Source: Periconia sp. R9002 (lineage: Eukaryota; Ascomycota; Dothideomycetes; Pleosporales; Periconiaceae). From it: a stretch of 64,000 nt of DNA. The position numbers were made by a program, and so were the translations under genes. Below, piece after piece: positions 12,501-24,910 of the stretch (the first letter of the stretch is position 1; each line of letters begins with the position of its first letter). Where the stretch lies: assembly GCA_023627715.1 (NCBI GenBank), contig JAMAHW010000026.1, positions 425,581 through 489,580 on the forward strand. Direction: 5' to 3'. The notes below the pieces were generated by a model. It ran no database searches. It was not told the origin of the DNA and was given only the letters and a program-made list of their open reading frames with translations.

Positions 12501-15019
12501 ATTGCCAATCTCGGAGACGGATGGGGCCTTGACTAAACCAAAAGTCGCAGTCACCATCCGCTAGCGATGCTGTTTAGGGACGTGTTTTTGCTTCGTTAAG
12601 CCTAGACGACAATAATGCAAACAAAAGAGCAATCGTTGATAAAGTGATTCAGCTGCTGGAAGTGCGCGCCATCCCTTCCACAGGCAACTGGTCCCATGCC
12701 ATGGCATGTCAGCCCACGTACACAATCGCATCTCGCGTTTCAGGGGTCTTGTCAATGACCTCTTAGGTTGATGTCCATCTGTCGACTAAAAGAGAATCTC
12801 AATAGCCCAAGTTCATGCAGGAACCGTTGGCCATCCACCGGCATCGGCGAGACTCAGTGTTGGTTGTGGTTGACTCGGCAGTACTCGACATAGTGGATTG
12901 CAAATTGCAGCCGAAAGTATGGGATTGCTGCTAAGGATAGCCAGAAAGGGAACTGCAGGTCGTTGGGGACCCAGGCGCGAGATCTGCTGCAACTGCATCA
13001 GATTTTTGAGGCAGTGTATCAGAACGGCGGGAGTTTCACATTGATTGCTCGCTTGCGGCTGCCATGGGCACCATGATCTTCAAGTCGAGCACCGAGACGG
13101 ATAAGCCGTTGGTGTTCTTGCGCAAGGGTGCATCATCAACTGCGTGTGATTAACGCCCAACACTCGATCCGGCTTCCACAAGGACACAAATCGTACGCCA
13201 TTAGTAAAAGGCGAAAAGGCTGGACACTGGAGATGACGAAGAGAAGTGGGGTTACACCAAGGAAACGCCTCAGATACTTCTAGCCACCTTTTGTGTACCT
13301 GGAAGCACTTGAACTGTCGTCGATCCACCCTATGGTATCACTTAATCTTCCGTAGCGACGCCGAATAGAGTTTGTTTAGTGGAAACTCGGAAGGACCCTT
13401 TGCTACACAGCCCTTCGGAGGGTCATCGATTCGCCATGCACACAATGCGTTGCAAACTCTAATTCGCACATCGAAAGGGAAGAACCATAGCGAAGTGACT
13501 TTAGGTCGAGATTTTGTGGGGTGCACTAGCCCTCATGAGACGCTAGACCTGGCTCGCGGTCACGAAGAGGTGCGCCATTTTGCTTTCTTGGGCTGCATCA
13601 CTGGCATCAACCCGGCGTGTTGATTTGCGCTGTGTACTGTAGAATCAACTGATTCGAGCCGCGTGTCCGCGGAAACATGCCCTTCAGCACTTCTGGCTCA
13701 GACTCATGGTCAATAGTATACCATTATTAGCTTTCCACTGATGATTCAGGTACTGCGTGGTAATTGTCATCTTCTCGAAAGGTGAACCGTTGCGAGCAAG
13801 TGTCGGAGATGGGCGTGACTTGCAGTAGTTAAGAGAAACCGTGATTCACGACCATCAGACCAGTTTTTTAAGGTAAGAACGGATTGACGTGCGCCTATAG
13901 AGACCCTGAACGTTAAGGCATTTCGCAAACATGGAATCCCCAACTACCGGCCAAGTTGGGCCTCGGTATATGAGCTATACTGTATAGTCAGGATCCAGAA
14001 CTTTTGATCATCCTGACATTCAACATCGCATGGTGGAGGCTTTGCGATTAGAATTAAACAGTGGTATACCTGCCCAGGATTATCCTCGCCCTATGGGAGT
14101 CCAAGTCGCCGATGGTTGCAAGGGATATATCCTCGGAGCTTTTGGTGACAAGATCAAGGCCTCCAAAATCGCTAACCGGGCGGTGGTCCCGTAATTGCAG
14201 GACAAAGGGTATCTCGGATCGGTCTACCGGGTCGGTAGACAGTACGGTTGGACGAGAGTCTACCTGCAATCCTCTGCGTTGCCATGGGTAATCCACTTGT
14301 AATCTTCAATGGGCTAGCCTTCCTACTAGTCTTTGTATACGAGGCAGTTTGCAATGCGTTGTCAGTACTTTGCGTGATCAGTATAGCACTTGAATTCTGC
14401 AACTTTTCAAACTACAAGCACCCATCTCGGCTTGGATACGGCGAGATAGAGATTGAATTGCACTGAAGACGTCTGATGTACCGGTATGATTGGTCTTCGG
14501 AGCGAGGGATTAATACTGTAGGACTGGGATGTCGACCATTGGCACTCCAAATACCGTACAAACGGCACATAGCGTATGCCTGCAAGACACAATATTAGCT
14601 GTTAGTATCAATGCTGGTTAACAGAAGTCAAGTCAGCTGTCTCCTGCATGTCTATGCAGCATCATGACGTTGGATATCACCACCATCAGCTTGAAGAACG
14701 CCACAGCCCCGCAAAGAATCCTGCGAGCCGCTGGGTGGGAATGAAGATACATCATCGTAAGGCGAGTCTGCAATATGTGAAACCAAAGGCCGGAAGCATG
14801 ACGTCTAGAACGCGAGGAAACTTGAAGTGGAAGATCGCCATGCTCATCAGCCGCCTTTCCGCTTCCGGTGCAGATGTCTTGGCAGGGCAAACGTTGCAAA
14901 CAAGGCTCCTTCCGGAACTTAGGGTGTCAACGTCACACAACAACGTTAGTAAACGAGTAAACAGTTACATACAAACAGCATATGCATCATCAGTGGAAAT
15001 CCAGTGAAAATTGGCCGCC
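9524..15019. other. 5.5 kb gene-free region between divergent STE12 and cardiolipin synthase genes
   Basis: No frame here shows a recognisable domain, convincing codon pattern or splice chain; the longest open stretches are Pro/Ser/Cys-rich translations of C-rich DNA. A GA tract lies at 10171-10188 and + strand DNA from about 10300 to 10950 is strongly pyrimidine-rich, as in fungal promoters and leaders. The stretch must hold the STE12 promoter and leader and the CRD1 promoter. It could also encode a non-coding RNA, but nothing proves that. Confidence 0.6.
10171..10188. repeat. (AG)n purine tract in the STE12 upstream region
   Basis: An almost pure AG run sits inside a broader purine-rich patch (10145-10189), about 650 bp upstream of the STE12 start. 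On the STE12 sense strand this is a CT tract, common in fungal promoters and leaders. Confidence 0.85.
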
Positions 15020-16518
15020 ATGACCTCCACTAGGATAAGCATGTCCACATGCATCGCGGGAGGACGCGCTCTTCGGTTGGCACCCCGTGTGCGGCAGATT
15101 CTTCCTCCTCGCTGCTCACGTGCTTCTTGCATCTGGTCGCATAACAGACCATCTCAACCTCATTCACTGCGAAATAGCTTGGCAAATCATCCTCAAGTCG
15201 GTTCACAATGGCAGGCGTCGTTTGGAACATCGGCTGCTCACCTCGCAAATTCACAGCAATCAAAACCACCTCCAGTTCCTGTCTCGGACAAACAGCAAAA
15301 TGTAGGTGCCGTGCTTTCTATACTTCAAGCATCTTGATATTCATGTGGCTATATATGTCAAGTTTGTATCATTAGGCGTGTAGATATACGCACAATTTTC
15401 TTCGCCGAACGAACACATAGTATCATTCACATATCAAACGTGGCTCAGTCAACATACGATTCCACGCATCAATCAAATGTTGGATACATTGCTGCGATCA
15501 TTATTATTTGTGAGAAAACACACTAACTTTTTAAAATAGAAACCAACAACCATAACCAAAGCCATCAAATCCAAACTCGCCCATGAACAAATCTACAACC
15601 TCCCAAACTTCCTCACCTTCTCCCGCCTCATCTCCACCCCGGTTCTCGGTTGGTTGATTATAAACGACCATCCTCTCTACGCCCTATCCCTTTTCATCTA
15701 CGCCGGCACCTCGGATCTTCTCGACGGCTGGATAGCGCGGAGATGGAAGCTGCAGACTGTCGTGGGGAGCGTGGTTGGTACGTTCACTCTCCTATCCTTC
15801 CCTCCAACACCATATCCTCAAAAGTCAAAACCCTCAATCCAGAAACTGAAAACCACTAAACCCCTACCAAACAAAAAATCATACTAACCCCACCCCAGAC
15901 CCAATGGCCGACAAAGCCCTCATGACAACCGTAGTAACCTGCCTCGCAATCAACGGCTCCCTCTCGCTGCCCCTCGCAACCCTGATCCTCGGCCGCGACA
16001 TCTCCCTCGCCATCGCCGCAATCTACTACCGCTACGCCTCTCTCCCATCCCCCAAAACCTTCACGCGGTACTGGGACTTTTCCCTACCCTCCGCAGAAGT
16101 GCACCCCACCACCATCTCCAAGCTCAACACCTTCCTCCAACTAATCCTCATCGGCTCAACCATGTGCGTCTCGCTCCTCCACGACCCCGCCGCCATAGAC
16201 GCCGCCGCAAACGTAGTCTCAACGCCGCTGCTAGGCGTAAAGAATGCGTTGGGCGGCATGGACGGCGTGGATGCGTTGGTCAAGGGGATGAGCGGCGTTG
16301 TGGCTGCTACGACTGTGTACAGTGGACTCAGCTATGCGTGGTTGAAGGACGCGGTCACGATTCTGGGCGAGGACGAAAAGTTGAAGAAGAGTCAGGGGTT
16401 TAGGGGGAGGATGATTATTGCGGGTACGTTTGGCAGTGTGGTGGTACTTGCTGCGGGGTTGTGGTGGAGGGAGTTGGAGGGGAAGGAAGTGAAGGAGGTG
16501 GAGAATGAGGGGAGGTGA
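15020..16518 (+). CDS. CRD1: Mitochondrial cardiolipin synthase (CDP-alcohol phosphatidyltransferase)
   Basis: Exons 15020-15301, 15540-15777 and 15899-16518 give 379 residues. The enzyme joins CDP-diacylglycerol and phosphatidylglycerol to make cardiolipin in the inner mitochondrial membrane. The family signature DGx2ARx8Gx3Dx3D is complete: DGWIAR, then GSVV at the end of exon 2, and the two final aspartates split across the 121-bp intron in DPMAD. Residues 1-95 are rich in Arg, Ser and Thr with almost no acids, as expected of a mitochondrial presequence. Hydrophobic segments follow the signature, including one near the C-terminus (GTFGSVVVLAAGLWW). The ATG at 15020 has a good context (gccgccATGa). 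The first intron is unusually long here (238 bp). Confidence 0.95.
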
Positions 16519-18166
16519 TGGTCTGTTAAGCGCGAGGACGTTTGGGGTCTGGTACATATTTTCCTTTGCAAAAAAAAAAAAGTTTAGGTTGTACGATAAG
16601 TATGTTTTAGCCTGTTTATAGCATTAAGGTTCCGCGTCTTGTATTAAATATTACTGTGTATATTCTTTAGTATCTAAGCCAGCCCAGCCCGCCCGCCTTC
16701 TTTTCTACTAGTTATCTCTCCCATATATTTCCCCCCTAAAACTAAACTAATTTCCCTTGGGGACATTCTACTTTGACCACAACAAGGCTTCTATCTTTAT
16801 TTCCCCGTTCTTCTCCCTCTCCCTCTTCACCTCCACACGTACATAACATTAAACCCTACCTTACCTTCTCTCCTTTCTCTCCACCCGCCCTCTCCCCTCC
16901 CTTCATCTTCTCTTGACGCGAAAAAAATACATACGCTCAGAACACAATTAATGACTACCTACACTAACATGAGCAAACTGCCAAATTAGACCCCTTACCT
17001 GAATTTCGATTTCTTTTCACTCGAATTTGCTAGATGGATGGATGGCAGGGGGATGGAATAGATGGATAAAAAATAGAACATTCAGGGTTAAAATAATGTA
17101 ATTCTAACGTAAGTATGTATATACTTTCTCTCCTTTTTATTCTTACTATTCCCCTTTTCTATACAACGTAAGAGTCTTATACACCTTACACACACCTACA
17201 AAAAAACAACAAGGTGGAGATCTTACTTCGCCTTCTCCCCCCCCTCCTAAACGCCCCTAAGCTCACCCCCCCAAAAAAAAACCCTACTTACACCCTTCTC
17301 CACCTCCTCCTCCCCCTCCTCCATAACTAAGAAAAAGATGGAAGGGTAGATAGATACATCCATTCCTAACCCAACCCCAAACAAAGTTGCCACAACGAAG
17401 AAACTTCTTGTTAGGTAGGTAGGGTTATGTACCTACCTACGTCTTGTACTTACTTACTTAAGGGACTTACTTAGTAAAGACGAGAGGAAAAGAGGGGGGA
17501 GGGGTGTTATTTATGTGGGAAGATGTAGGACAGGTGGAAGAGGGAAGAAGGGGATGGTAGGGGGTAAAAGGGGTAGATGTAGTTATGATTTAGAATTCTC
17601 TATGTCTCTGCTTATATACATATGTAAGGTAAGGTAGGTATGTAGTATCCACATACATGTACCTACACATGCATTTACGTGTGAAATATTCATCTACTCT
17701 CATCCGACACATACATATACACATCTACGTCTACATCACTCGAAAATGTCAAGCACAAAATTCAATGGGGGATGAGAGATCATCATCATTAGACACTGAG
17801 ATTTTTTTTCATATCCATCCCACCATTTCCCATCCCGTACTCCCTATTTTCCTCCTTTTTTACTCTGATTGTACATGGTTTTATTGTTTACACCCCTCCT
17901 CTCTCTTCCCCTCTGTGGGCCTAACCCATTCATCTCACCCCATTCCCATCCATGACAGGCAGCGCCGATTATTGTTACAAGGGGTGAGAAGGAAAAAAAA
18001 AGAGAAAAAAAAGTCAGTACACGCTATGTATACACACACGGCTTCACCACGGGGATCGACTTTGTATCTTCTTGGTCGTTTTGGCTACACGCGGTTGGCT
18101 GGCTGTTCGTCAACTTTCAGCAAGTTTCTCTCCCCGATTTATTCTCTCGAGCTCGGATTGAGTTCT
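16519..18166. other. Convergent spacer, pyrimidine-rich, no gene
   Basis: Between the 3' ends of CRD1 (+) and the CDF transporter (-). It contains poly-A, poly-T and C-rich runs and repeated AGGTAGG/CCTACC units. The only longer frame (17657-18181) translates to low-complexity sequence and lacks domain signals. Confidence 0.65.
17412..17439. repeat. Perfect 9-bp inverted repeat with 10-base loop
   Basis: The arms taggtaggt (17412-17420) and acctaccta (17431-17439) are exact reverse complements around a 10-base loop. It lies in the convergent spacer between CRD1 and the CDF gene, where it could form a hairpin in either 3' UTR. No function is shown. Confidence 0.7.
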
Positions 18167-20127
18167 TCACTCCTGCTGTGACATATGCGTCGGCAGGTTA
18201 TAACTCGCGTAATCGATGTGCACAAACGCGCGATCTACATACGGTACGCTCTCTACGCGAAAAGAATTAGCACTACACTTTAACCCCCGGACCTGAAAAA
18301 AAGATACTTACCCAACACATACTGCAGCGACTCGCCCAAATCGTGACTGTCCCTCAAGCTAATATTCTCATCGACCACGATATCGACTTCAACGTTGAGT
18401 TTGTCGCCCGCGTGGTACGCTTCCAGACCCTGGATTCTCTTGATAGATTTCGCGAATCGCATCGTGAGGTACAGCAGGATGTTGCGTTCGTCGGCGGTGG
18501 CGGCTGCGCCCGCGAGGTTGCGGATGTGTGTGGCCGAGGTGCGGGACCAGTTGATGATGACGTACAGCGAGAGGAGGAGACCGCCGAGGGGATCAAGCCA
18601 CCATATTTTGGCATAGAAACCGACTGGGGTAGGAGATGATTGTTAGTTGAGAGTACTGAAAGGGAGAGGGGGAAAAGGGCTTACTAAGGGGGAATATGAT
18701 ACTGAAGACGTTGAAGACGACGTCGGTTTCGGCATCCTGGGCTAGGGCTTGCACGCTGCTGTTGGGGATTAGGCGGCAGTATAGCCAGCACGCGCCTTTG
18801 ATGACAACCGTGCTGGTCATGATGGCGATTGCCGGGATCGTCAACTCTACTATGGTGTGGTCTTTTCCATTCAATCGGCCAAACGCTTCAATACCGACCT
18901 GGAAGAAACTCGTAATCATAATGACACTGAACACCAGCACTCCAATGGGTTCCAAACGCCGCCGGCCAACGGGGTACTTGTAGCGATCTTGACGCGCAAT
19001 CATCCATGACGTGAACCATACTATGGCGGTGGAAAGGAAGTCGAGCGCGGCGTCAACGAGCGAGGCTAGGACGGACAGCGATGATGTCATGACAGTGACG
19101 ATAATTTTGAGGACCAGCAGGACGGCGTTCGCCGCGAGGTTGATGTAGAGCGCAAGCTTGACGACGGGACTCTCCGTATCCATTTCCTCTTCAGGCTCCC
19201 AGTCGGGCATGTCCTTTCTGGCAGACTCGACGTCATGGTCGTCTTCTACGGCTTCTCCATTGTCTGCCCGTAGCAATGGCGTAGTCTCATCTGCCTCTGG
19301 TACCTTGTAGAGGTTTTTCGGTGTGCGCTTTATTTTAACTTGGCTGTGCGAGCCGCTCGTAGGGGTCGCAGCGCTGGATGGATTACTGCTTGAGTTGGAG
19401 TCGTTGGGGGTTTGGTGACCGGAGTTTGACTTTAGAGAGGGAGCCTCTTCACTGATTGTAGAGGGAATATTGACATGCCCGGGTTCATAGTTGTTGCTGT
19501 ATTCTTGAATAAGATTGTGCGGAAGGGAAGAGTCGAGCACGCGATCGATGTACATGTAGTGCTGAAGGAGGTAGTTGTTGCGCTCATAATACTCTCGTCT
19601 ATGATGAGAGGATTAGCCAAAATTCCAAAACAACGAAGTGTGACACATACATGGATTTCTTCATGCCCTTGAGCTCGGCTTCTGTCTTGAAATACTTTTC
19701 CCTGACGCGCTCGGTCAGTTCACCACCCGCATGTCATCTTATCCTAACCTCCGCGCGGCACTCACCACTGGTATCTCGGGTTGGAATTGCCAATTAACCG
19801 CATGCTACGCATTTGCGGCGTATTCAAAGCTGCAGCACCACTGCTCATCCTCCTCTCGGCATCGAAGTCGCGGTCGAAACCCATCAAGAGGTTATGGCGG
19901 AAGCTCTCGAGGTCCTCGTCGCTACTGGCGCTTCCCCTCCTGTCAAGGCTGCGCAGGGTCGAGGGCCGGCGGGACAACAGGTTGGGGAGATTCTGGCCGC
20001 GCGTGGTGAGGGCATTGGATTCTCCAACCAGAGGCAGAAAGCTCTTGAATGGAGTTGGGCTCCGTGAAGCGCTGTAGGACCGCGGACGGGCTGGCGGTGG
20101 GCCCGGGGTACTTGCGAGGTCAGCCAT
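18167..20127 (-). CDS. Cation diffusion facilitator, Mn-type (DxxxD) metal transporter
   Basis: Exons (minus) 20127-19766, 19701-19651, 19598-18685, 18623-18312 and 18252-18167 give 574 residues. The first 280 or so are a Ser/Pro-rich and acidic cytosolic region. A CDF domain follows with hydrophobic helices from about residue 283, the motif SLVDAALDFLSTAIVWFTSW in helix 2, the conserved YPVGRRRLEPIGVLVF, and a second DxxxD (DAETD, about residue 430) in helix 5. CDF proteins are proton-metal antiporters moving divalent metals out of the cytosol. DxxxD in both metal-site helices is the pattern of the manganese subgroup, so Mn2+ is the best guess. The C-terminal cytoplasmic domain (YHAGDKLNVEVDIVVDENI, ending FVHIDYA) is complete. 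Whether it sits in the Golgi, vacuole or endosome cannot be read from the sequence. Confidence 0.92.
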
Positions 20128-21224
20128 TGCGATACGAGGGATGGGACGGGATGAAAGAAGTGGAGGACAAGGAGCGGCGCGCTGACGAAGGTTATGTCAA
20201 CGAGGAAGAGGGAGCCCAAGTTATGAATGGGAGCTGGTGAGGTGAAGGCATCCACATTGCCGGCGTAAGGTGGGTCCAAAAACAATTGAGAAGACAAGAC
20301 TGGAGTAAGTACGCCGAGGTGCGCCAGGCTTGGTTGGTGCACGATCGTCATAAGGGATCCTCAGCGCCATACCTCCAACGGATTGCAAAACATGTTCCTT
20401 TCCACTTCTTTGCATGTGCGACGGGCCAACCAGCTGCATCTTTGTTTCGAACCATTTGACTGGAATTCTCCGACACCCTTTTATTGGCCGAGGGTTCTTC
20501 ATTTTGGCCAGTCAGGCCATATACAACTATCCAAAACTCGCTCGTGGGTGATCGGCGTACACCAAAACGTGCTCGTCGGAGATGCTGGAGAATCATGTCT
20601 CAAACACACGCAAAACCTCCGATACGTTGTCTTAGTTGCCTTTGTGACTTTATATCCGGACGCAGACAGCATTCCTTTTGCAGTTTGTTGTTATAGTTGC
20701 CATGACAGTCGAGCATCTACGAATAATGTAGCTCTCAAGTGCTGTACCTGCACATGTAGTAGACCCTGGTGCGCATCATCACCCGCTCGTACATGGCTAG
20801 CTTACCAGGTTCCCTCGCTAATGTAGAGTTACGTGATACACTTGATTCATATTCCTCGGAGAAACAATAGTCAATAATAAGTAACCTGGTTGGAGCTGTC
20901 GCATCTCAGAAAGTGTCTAGGACATAGTAATCGATAGCTATGCTGTCTACATAAAGTTATGCAGATTTTTTTTTCCAGCTATATCTAACTGGATACAAGG
21001 CAGGTCAGTGTATGTACATGCTTGTGAAGGTGAATGAACGAATACAGTACATGAATAATGGTACATGTCTAACGTGTTGTACAAATCTCTTACCATCGAC
21101 CCATACTTATACCAATCATCCATCTAGGTGAGAGATAGACCCTAGACGCATCCGTAGAAAGAAAGCAAATACGCCGCCCAATGCAACTATCCCAGGCCAG
21201 ACCGATATAATATAATATTTGGAA
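20128..21224. other. CDF promoter and MTO1 3' flank, no gene
   Basis: Tandem minus-strand spacer. A 147-codon frame at 20383-20826 has no recognisable domain and an irregular, Cys-rich composition, so I do not call it. Nothing else is evident. Confidence 0.6.
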
Positions 21225-23393
21225 TCAAGCAACCTGGCCCGCAGCATCCATAAAAGCCTTCTTCCGCTCCTCAATATCCTCCCTCTCCCTCGCCTTTCTC
21301 TCCTGACTCCCAGCTCCCCTGACAAACTGCAGCAACCTCAGCGCCCCGGCAGGCGTAACACCCTCCACGCGTCTCGCCATGCCCACGCTCTCTGGCCGCG
21401 CCAGTTTCAACGCAGACTTCTCCTCGAAACTCAGCCCGAAGATAGAGTCGTAGTCCAGGTCCAGTGGCAGCGTGAAGCCTTCGTCCCTGAGCCAGCGCTC
21501 CTGTGCCATGGCCTGGTGTATGACGTAAGGAGCATAGGTGGCGTTGATGTGGACGCGGGAAAGGATGTGGGGGGAGTAATTCGCGATGGCGGGGAGGACG
21601 TGGGTGAGTGAGCTCGGGGTGATGGCGGGGAGGCGGAGCAGGTCGTAGGCGGAGCGTCTGGACCCGTCATTGCGGACCGGGAATCCGTAATCATTCCACG
21701 CCGTGTAACCCATGGATTTGGTTTCGAGGAGGGAGGTGAGTTCCGCAATGTCATTGGCTTCGCGCGTGTAGGCATCCCAGCGCTTGCTGGAGATGACGCC
21801 CGCGGCGTGGCCCATGGGTGTGAGGCGCGTGTCGGCGTTGTCGGCGCGCGCAGACATGCGGTATTCGGAGCGCGAGGTGAACATGCGGTAGGGCTCGGAA
21901 ACTCCCTTCGTGACGAGATCATCAATCATAATGCCGATATATCCATCAGCCCGTGTGAGGGCCATAGGTTGTTTGCCTTGGGCTAGCAGTCCGGCGTTGA
22001 TACCGGCGACTACACCCTGTCCGGCAGCCTCCTCGTAGCCGGTTGTGCCGTTGATTTGGCCAGCTAAGAAAAGACCTGATATGTTCTTGGTTTCAAGGGA
22101 GGACCGCAGATTCCGGGGGTCGACATAATCGTACTCAACGCCATATCCTGGCTGCAGCATGGTCACGTTTTCAAGGCCCTTGATGGATTTCAGCATGATC
22201 TCTTGAATATCCACCGGAAGTGTCATGGAGATCCCGTTAGGATAGATGACATCAGTGTCAAACCCTTCCGGTTCGAGCCAAACGATATGTGAAGTCTTGT
22301 CTGTGAAACGCATAATCTTTGATTCCACCGATGGGCAATACCGCGGTCCTTTGACGGTTTCGCGAATGTGTATTGATTTGTGAAGATTCTCACGAATGAT
22401 CTCGTGTGTTTGTTCATTCGTTCGCGTTTGGTAATTTAAGAGCTGGTCTTCCACCTGCACTCGCTCGTTCAGATAGCTAAAGGGCATGGGCGGGTTATCT
22501 CCTTCTTGAGCTTCCAGAATGCTAAAGTCGATCGATTTCTTATCCAAACGGGGCGGTGTTCCTGTCTTTAATCGACCCAAGGTAAACCCGGCTTCTCGTA
22601 ATGATTTACTAAGACCAAAAGTTGCAGCTTCGCCCATACGTCCTGACGGATATGCTTCGAGACCTGTGATCAATTAGCCATGTCTTCTCCTAATCAAAGT
22701 TCCCCAACTCACCAATATGTATCTCTCCGCCCAAAAATGTCCCCGTAGTAATAACCACACTGTTCGCTCCAACAATCTCACCACTCTCCAACCTCACCCC
22801 CTTAATCTTTCCATAAGCGCCCTTCCCGTCCTTGACCTCTCTGTCAACCACAACATCCGCAACTTTTCCCTCTACCACGCTCAACCCTTCATACCCCAGC
22901 AACTCTTCCTTCATATACTTCTGGTATAAACTCCGATCAATCTGTGCACGCGGTCCCCAAACCGCAGGTCCCTTCTTCATGTTCAATACCCGAAACTGCA
23001 CACCCGCCTTATCCACAATACGACCGACGACACCGTCTAAAGCATCGATTTCGCGCAGCATCGTCCCCTTCCCGATGCCACCGAACGAGGGATTGCAAGA
23101 ACAAACGCCGAGGTTGGATACAGAGGGTGTAATGAGGGCGGTGCGGGCTCCGGATCGAGCGGCGGCGGTTGAAGCTTCACATCCTGCGTGACCGCCTCCG
23201 ATGACTATCACGTCAAAATTTCTGCCGTAAAAATCAGTATAAGTTCAATGCGGAATAGTAGGTATTTGGGGGTTTGCGCGTACCGCTGAGTGTCAGAGAC
23301 GGTCGCAAAGGTTCTGCGTGTGCGATTGAGGGGTCGGACGCGAGGTGCGTGGCCCCAGAGCTGGCGCGCTCGTTGGGGTATCGTTCGTTGCAT
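21225..23393 (-). CDS. MTO1: Mitochondrial tRNA uridine-5-carboxymethylaminomethyl modification enzyme (MTO1/GidA family)
   Basis: Exons (minus) 23393-23284, 23221-22713 and 22663-21225 give 685 residues, close to the family size. The first 35 residues are Arg/Gln-rich without acids and look like a mitochondrial presequence; the FAD-binding motif [12 protein letters not shown] follows directly. Other GidA signatures are intact: [28 protein letters not shown] and [17 protein letters not shown]. With the GTPase Mss1/TrmE, Mto1 modifies the wobble uridine of some mitochondrial tRNAs and is needed for accurate mitochondrial translation. A helical C-terminal domain (from about residue 480) is present, ending in a charged tail. 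The two introns (62 and 49 bp) keep frame. The start at 23393 is the first ATG before the presequence. Confidence 0.96.
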
Positions 23394-24068
23394 TTTGGGA
23401 GGATGAAGAGGGTGTGGAGTGTGGAGTATGGAAGTGCTGCTGCTGGAGAAAAAGTTAGGTGGAATGCGGAGGTGCCGTTTTCGCCGCATCACGTGCCACG
23501 TCAAAAGTACATACATCTTTACATGAATTGATGTACATAGCTATATACGTCAGGCGTCCCAGAAATTACTGTAAGTACGTAACGTCTATAGATGGATATT
23601 GCATCTCGATTGGCTCAAAATCAATTGGAGAGGTGACAAGTGAATCGCAAAGGGGCACATCTCTCTCGCCTACAAAGGTGTATTGCGCAATATGTTCCTC
23701 TTCATCAATACAGACAAGCAGTATCGTAGACAAGAAGTATATAGTATTTTCTGAAAAACGCCCCTAGAGCGCCCTTATCCTACATAGGACTGCCAAAGAG
23801 GAGATGATACATATGAAACGTACAAGTATTGTACACAGGCCCAGTGAAAATAAAATTGCGTCCGCTTTGCATGCGCATAGCTCAGCAACAGCGCCACATG
23901 AAAAAGTAGCATCAGAACACGAACCCAATATCCCAGCCTACAAGCCCTGAACAGTCTTCACGTACTTGTATGCGCTGCACAAGTTATAGAGAGTATTGTG
24001 AAGGAGAAAGTCGTTGTGACGAGTGCCATTGACGACGTGATGAATCCATGCAACGAGGAAATAGGCAT
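23394..24068. other. MTO1 promoter and Rim1 3' flank, no gene
   Basis: Short AT-rich spacer of about 675 bp with no coding signal. It must hold the MTO1 promoter and the 3' end of the Rim1 transcript. Confidence 0.6.
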
Positions 24069-24570
24069 TTAACCAGAACCCTCCTGAACCAAGCCCTCGT
24101 CATTGGCATCGTGAGAGGCCTCAGGATTACGGGGTCGCATCAAGACATCGAAGCTCCCTAGTCGCATAAAATTAGCTACCGTCACACAACATGCTTGGCT
24201 GGTGGAAAAACTTACTCGCAATCAAGCTCAAGTTGTTCTTTTTGTTTCCCTCGGCATCCTGGAAGCTATCCATTCTCGCGTCGGCATCAACGTGCAGCAG
24301 CGAGCCCTTGGGGATGCTCAACAAGTAGTCCTTCTGGGGGCCTTGCGCAAAGCTGGCGACGCGGAACCAGCTGGTCTTCTGCGCATCACCCTTGCCGTGG
24401 TTGGTTGCGAGCGAGTAGCGCACAAGAGTGCGGTCAGGTCCTGCTTGGACTTCTTCGGGGGCGGCTGCGAGGCGTCCGATGATGGTCATGCGGGCGACTT
24501 CAGCGCGCGGGGTGGTGCTGAAAGCGCGGGCGGAGCGGAGGGGAGTAGCGCGGATAGTACGGGCGAACAT
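24069..24570 (-). CDS. RIM1: Mitochondrial single-stranded DNA-binding protein Rim1
   Basis: Exons (minus) 24570-24216 and 24157-24069 give 147 residues. Residues 1-24 (MFARTIRATPLRSARAFSTT) are a typical mitochondrial presequence. An OB-fold SSB domain follows: ARMTIIGRLAAAPEEV, YSLATN, TSWFRVASF and the closing SFDVLMRPR, which is restored only when the 58-bp intron is removed. The protein coats single-stranded mitochondrial DNA during replication. Its size is close to yeast Rim1 (about 135), with a short acidic tail. The intron falls just before the last strand of the fold. Confidence 0.95.
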
Positions 24571-24910
24571 GATGGCGGTTGCGAATTTCGAATGGGGGAT
24601 TGGATCTGCGGCGGTGTGGATGGAGATGTAGGTGGGATGTGTCGATGTTGTGGATGTAGATAGTTTGGCACTAACTCTGGTGTTTGTGAGGATTCAGACT
24701 ACTGCTTTTGGAAAACCCCTTATCGCGTCCATAGGCGCGTCGCGCCAAGACTTTAATACATATAATAAGACATGATGCTTCAGCGTTATCAAGATACCAT
24801 TGATATTTGAACTTTTAGGATTGATACTATGCAAATGGGTATAAATTTTCTAGTTCCCTAACGCCAGCCATGCAGAGAGAGAGAAACCACCGATTGATCA
24901 GTCAACATAA
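24571..24910. other. Rim1 promoter and WDR70-like 3' flank
   Basis: A 340-bp tandem spacer, AT-rich, with no frame of note. Confidence 0.6.

Noticed and set aside
12187..12564. 125-codon frame in the STE12-CRD1 interval
   Set aside because: The first ATG is internal, there is no recognisable motif, and no splice partners extend it.
14648..15007. 119-codon frame just upstream of cardiolipin synthase
   Set aside because: No domain, and it occupies the expected CRD1 promoter.
17657..18181. 174-codon frame in the CRD1/CDF convergent spacer
   Set aside because: His/Ser/Tyr-rich low-complexity translation lying over the expected CDF 3' UTR.
20383..20826. 147-codon frame upstream of the CDF gene
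   Set aside because: Irregular Cys-rich composition with no domain; it sits in a promoter-sized spacer.
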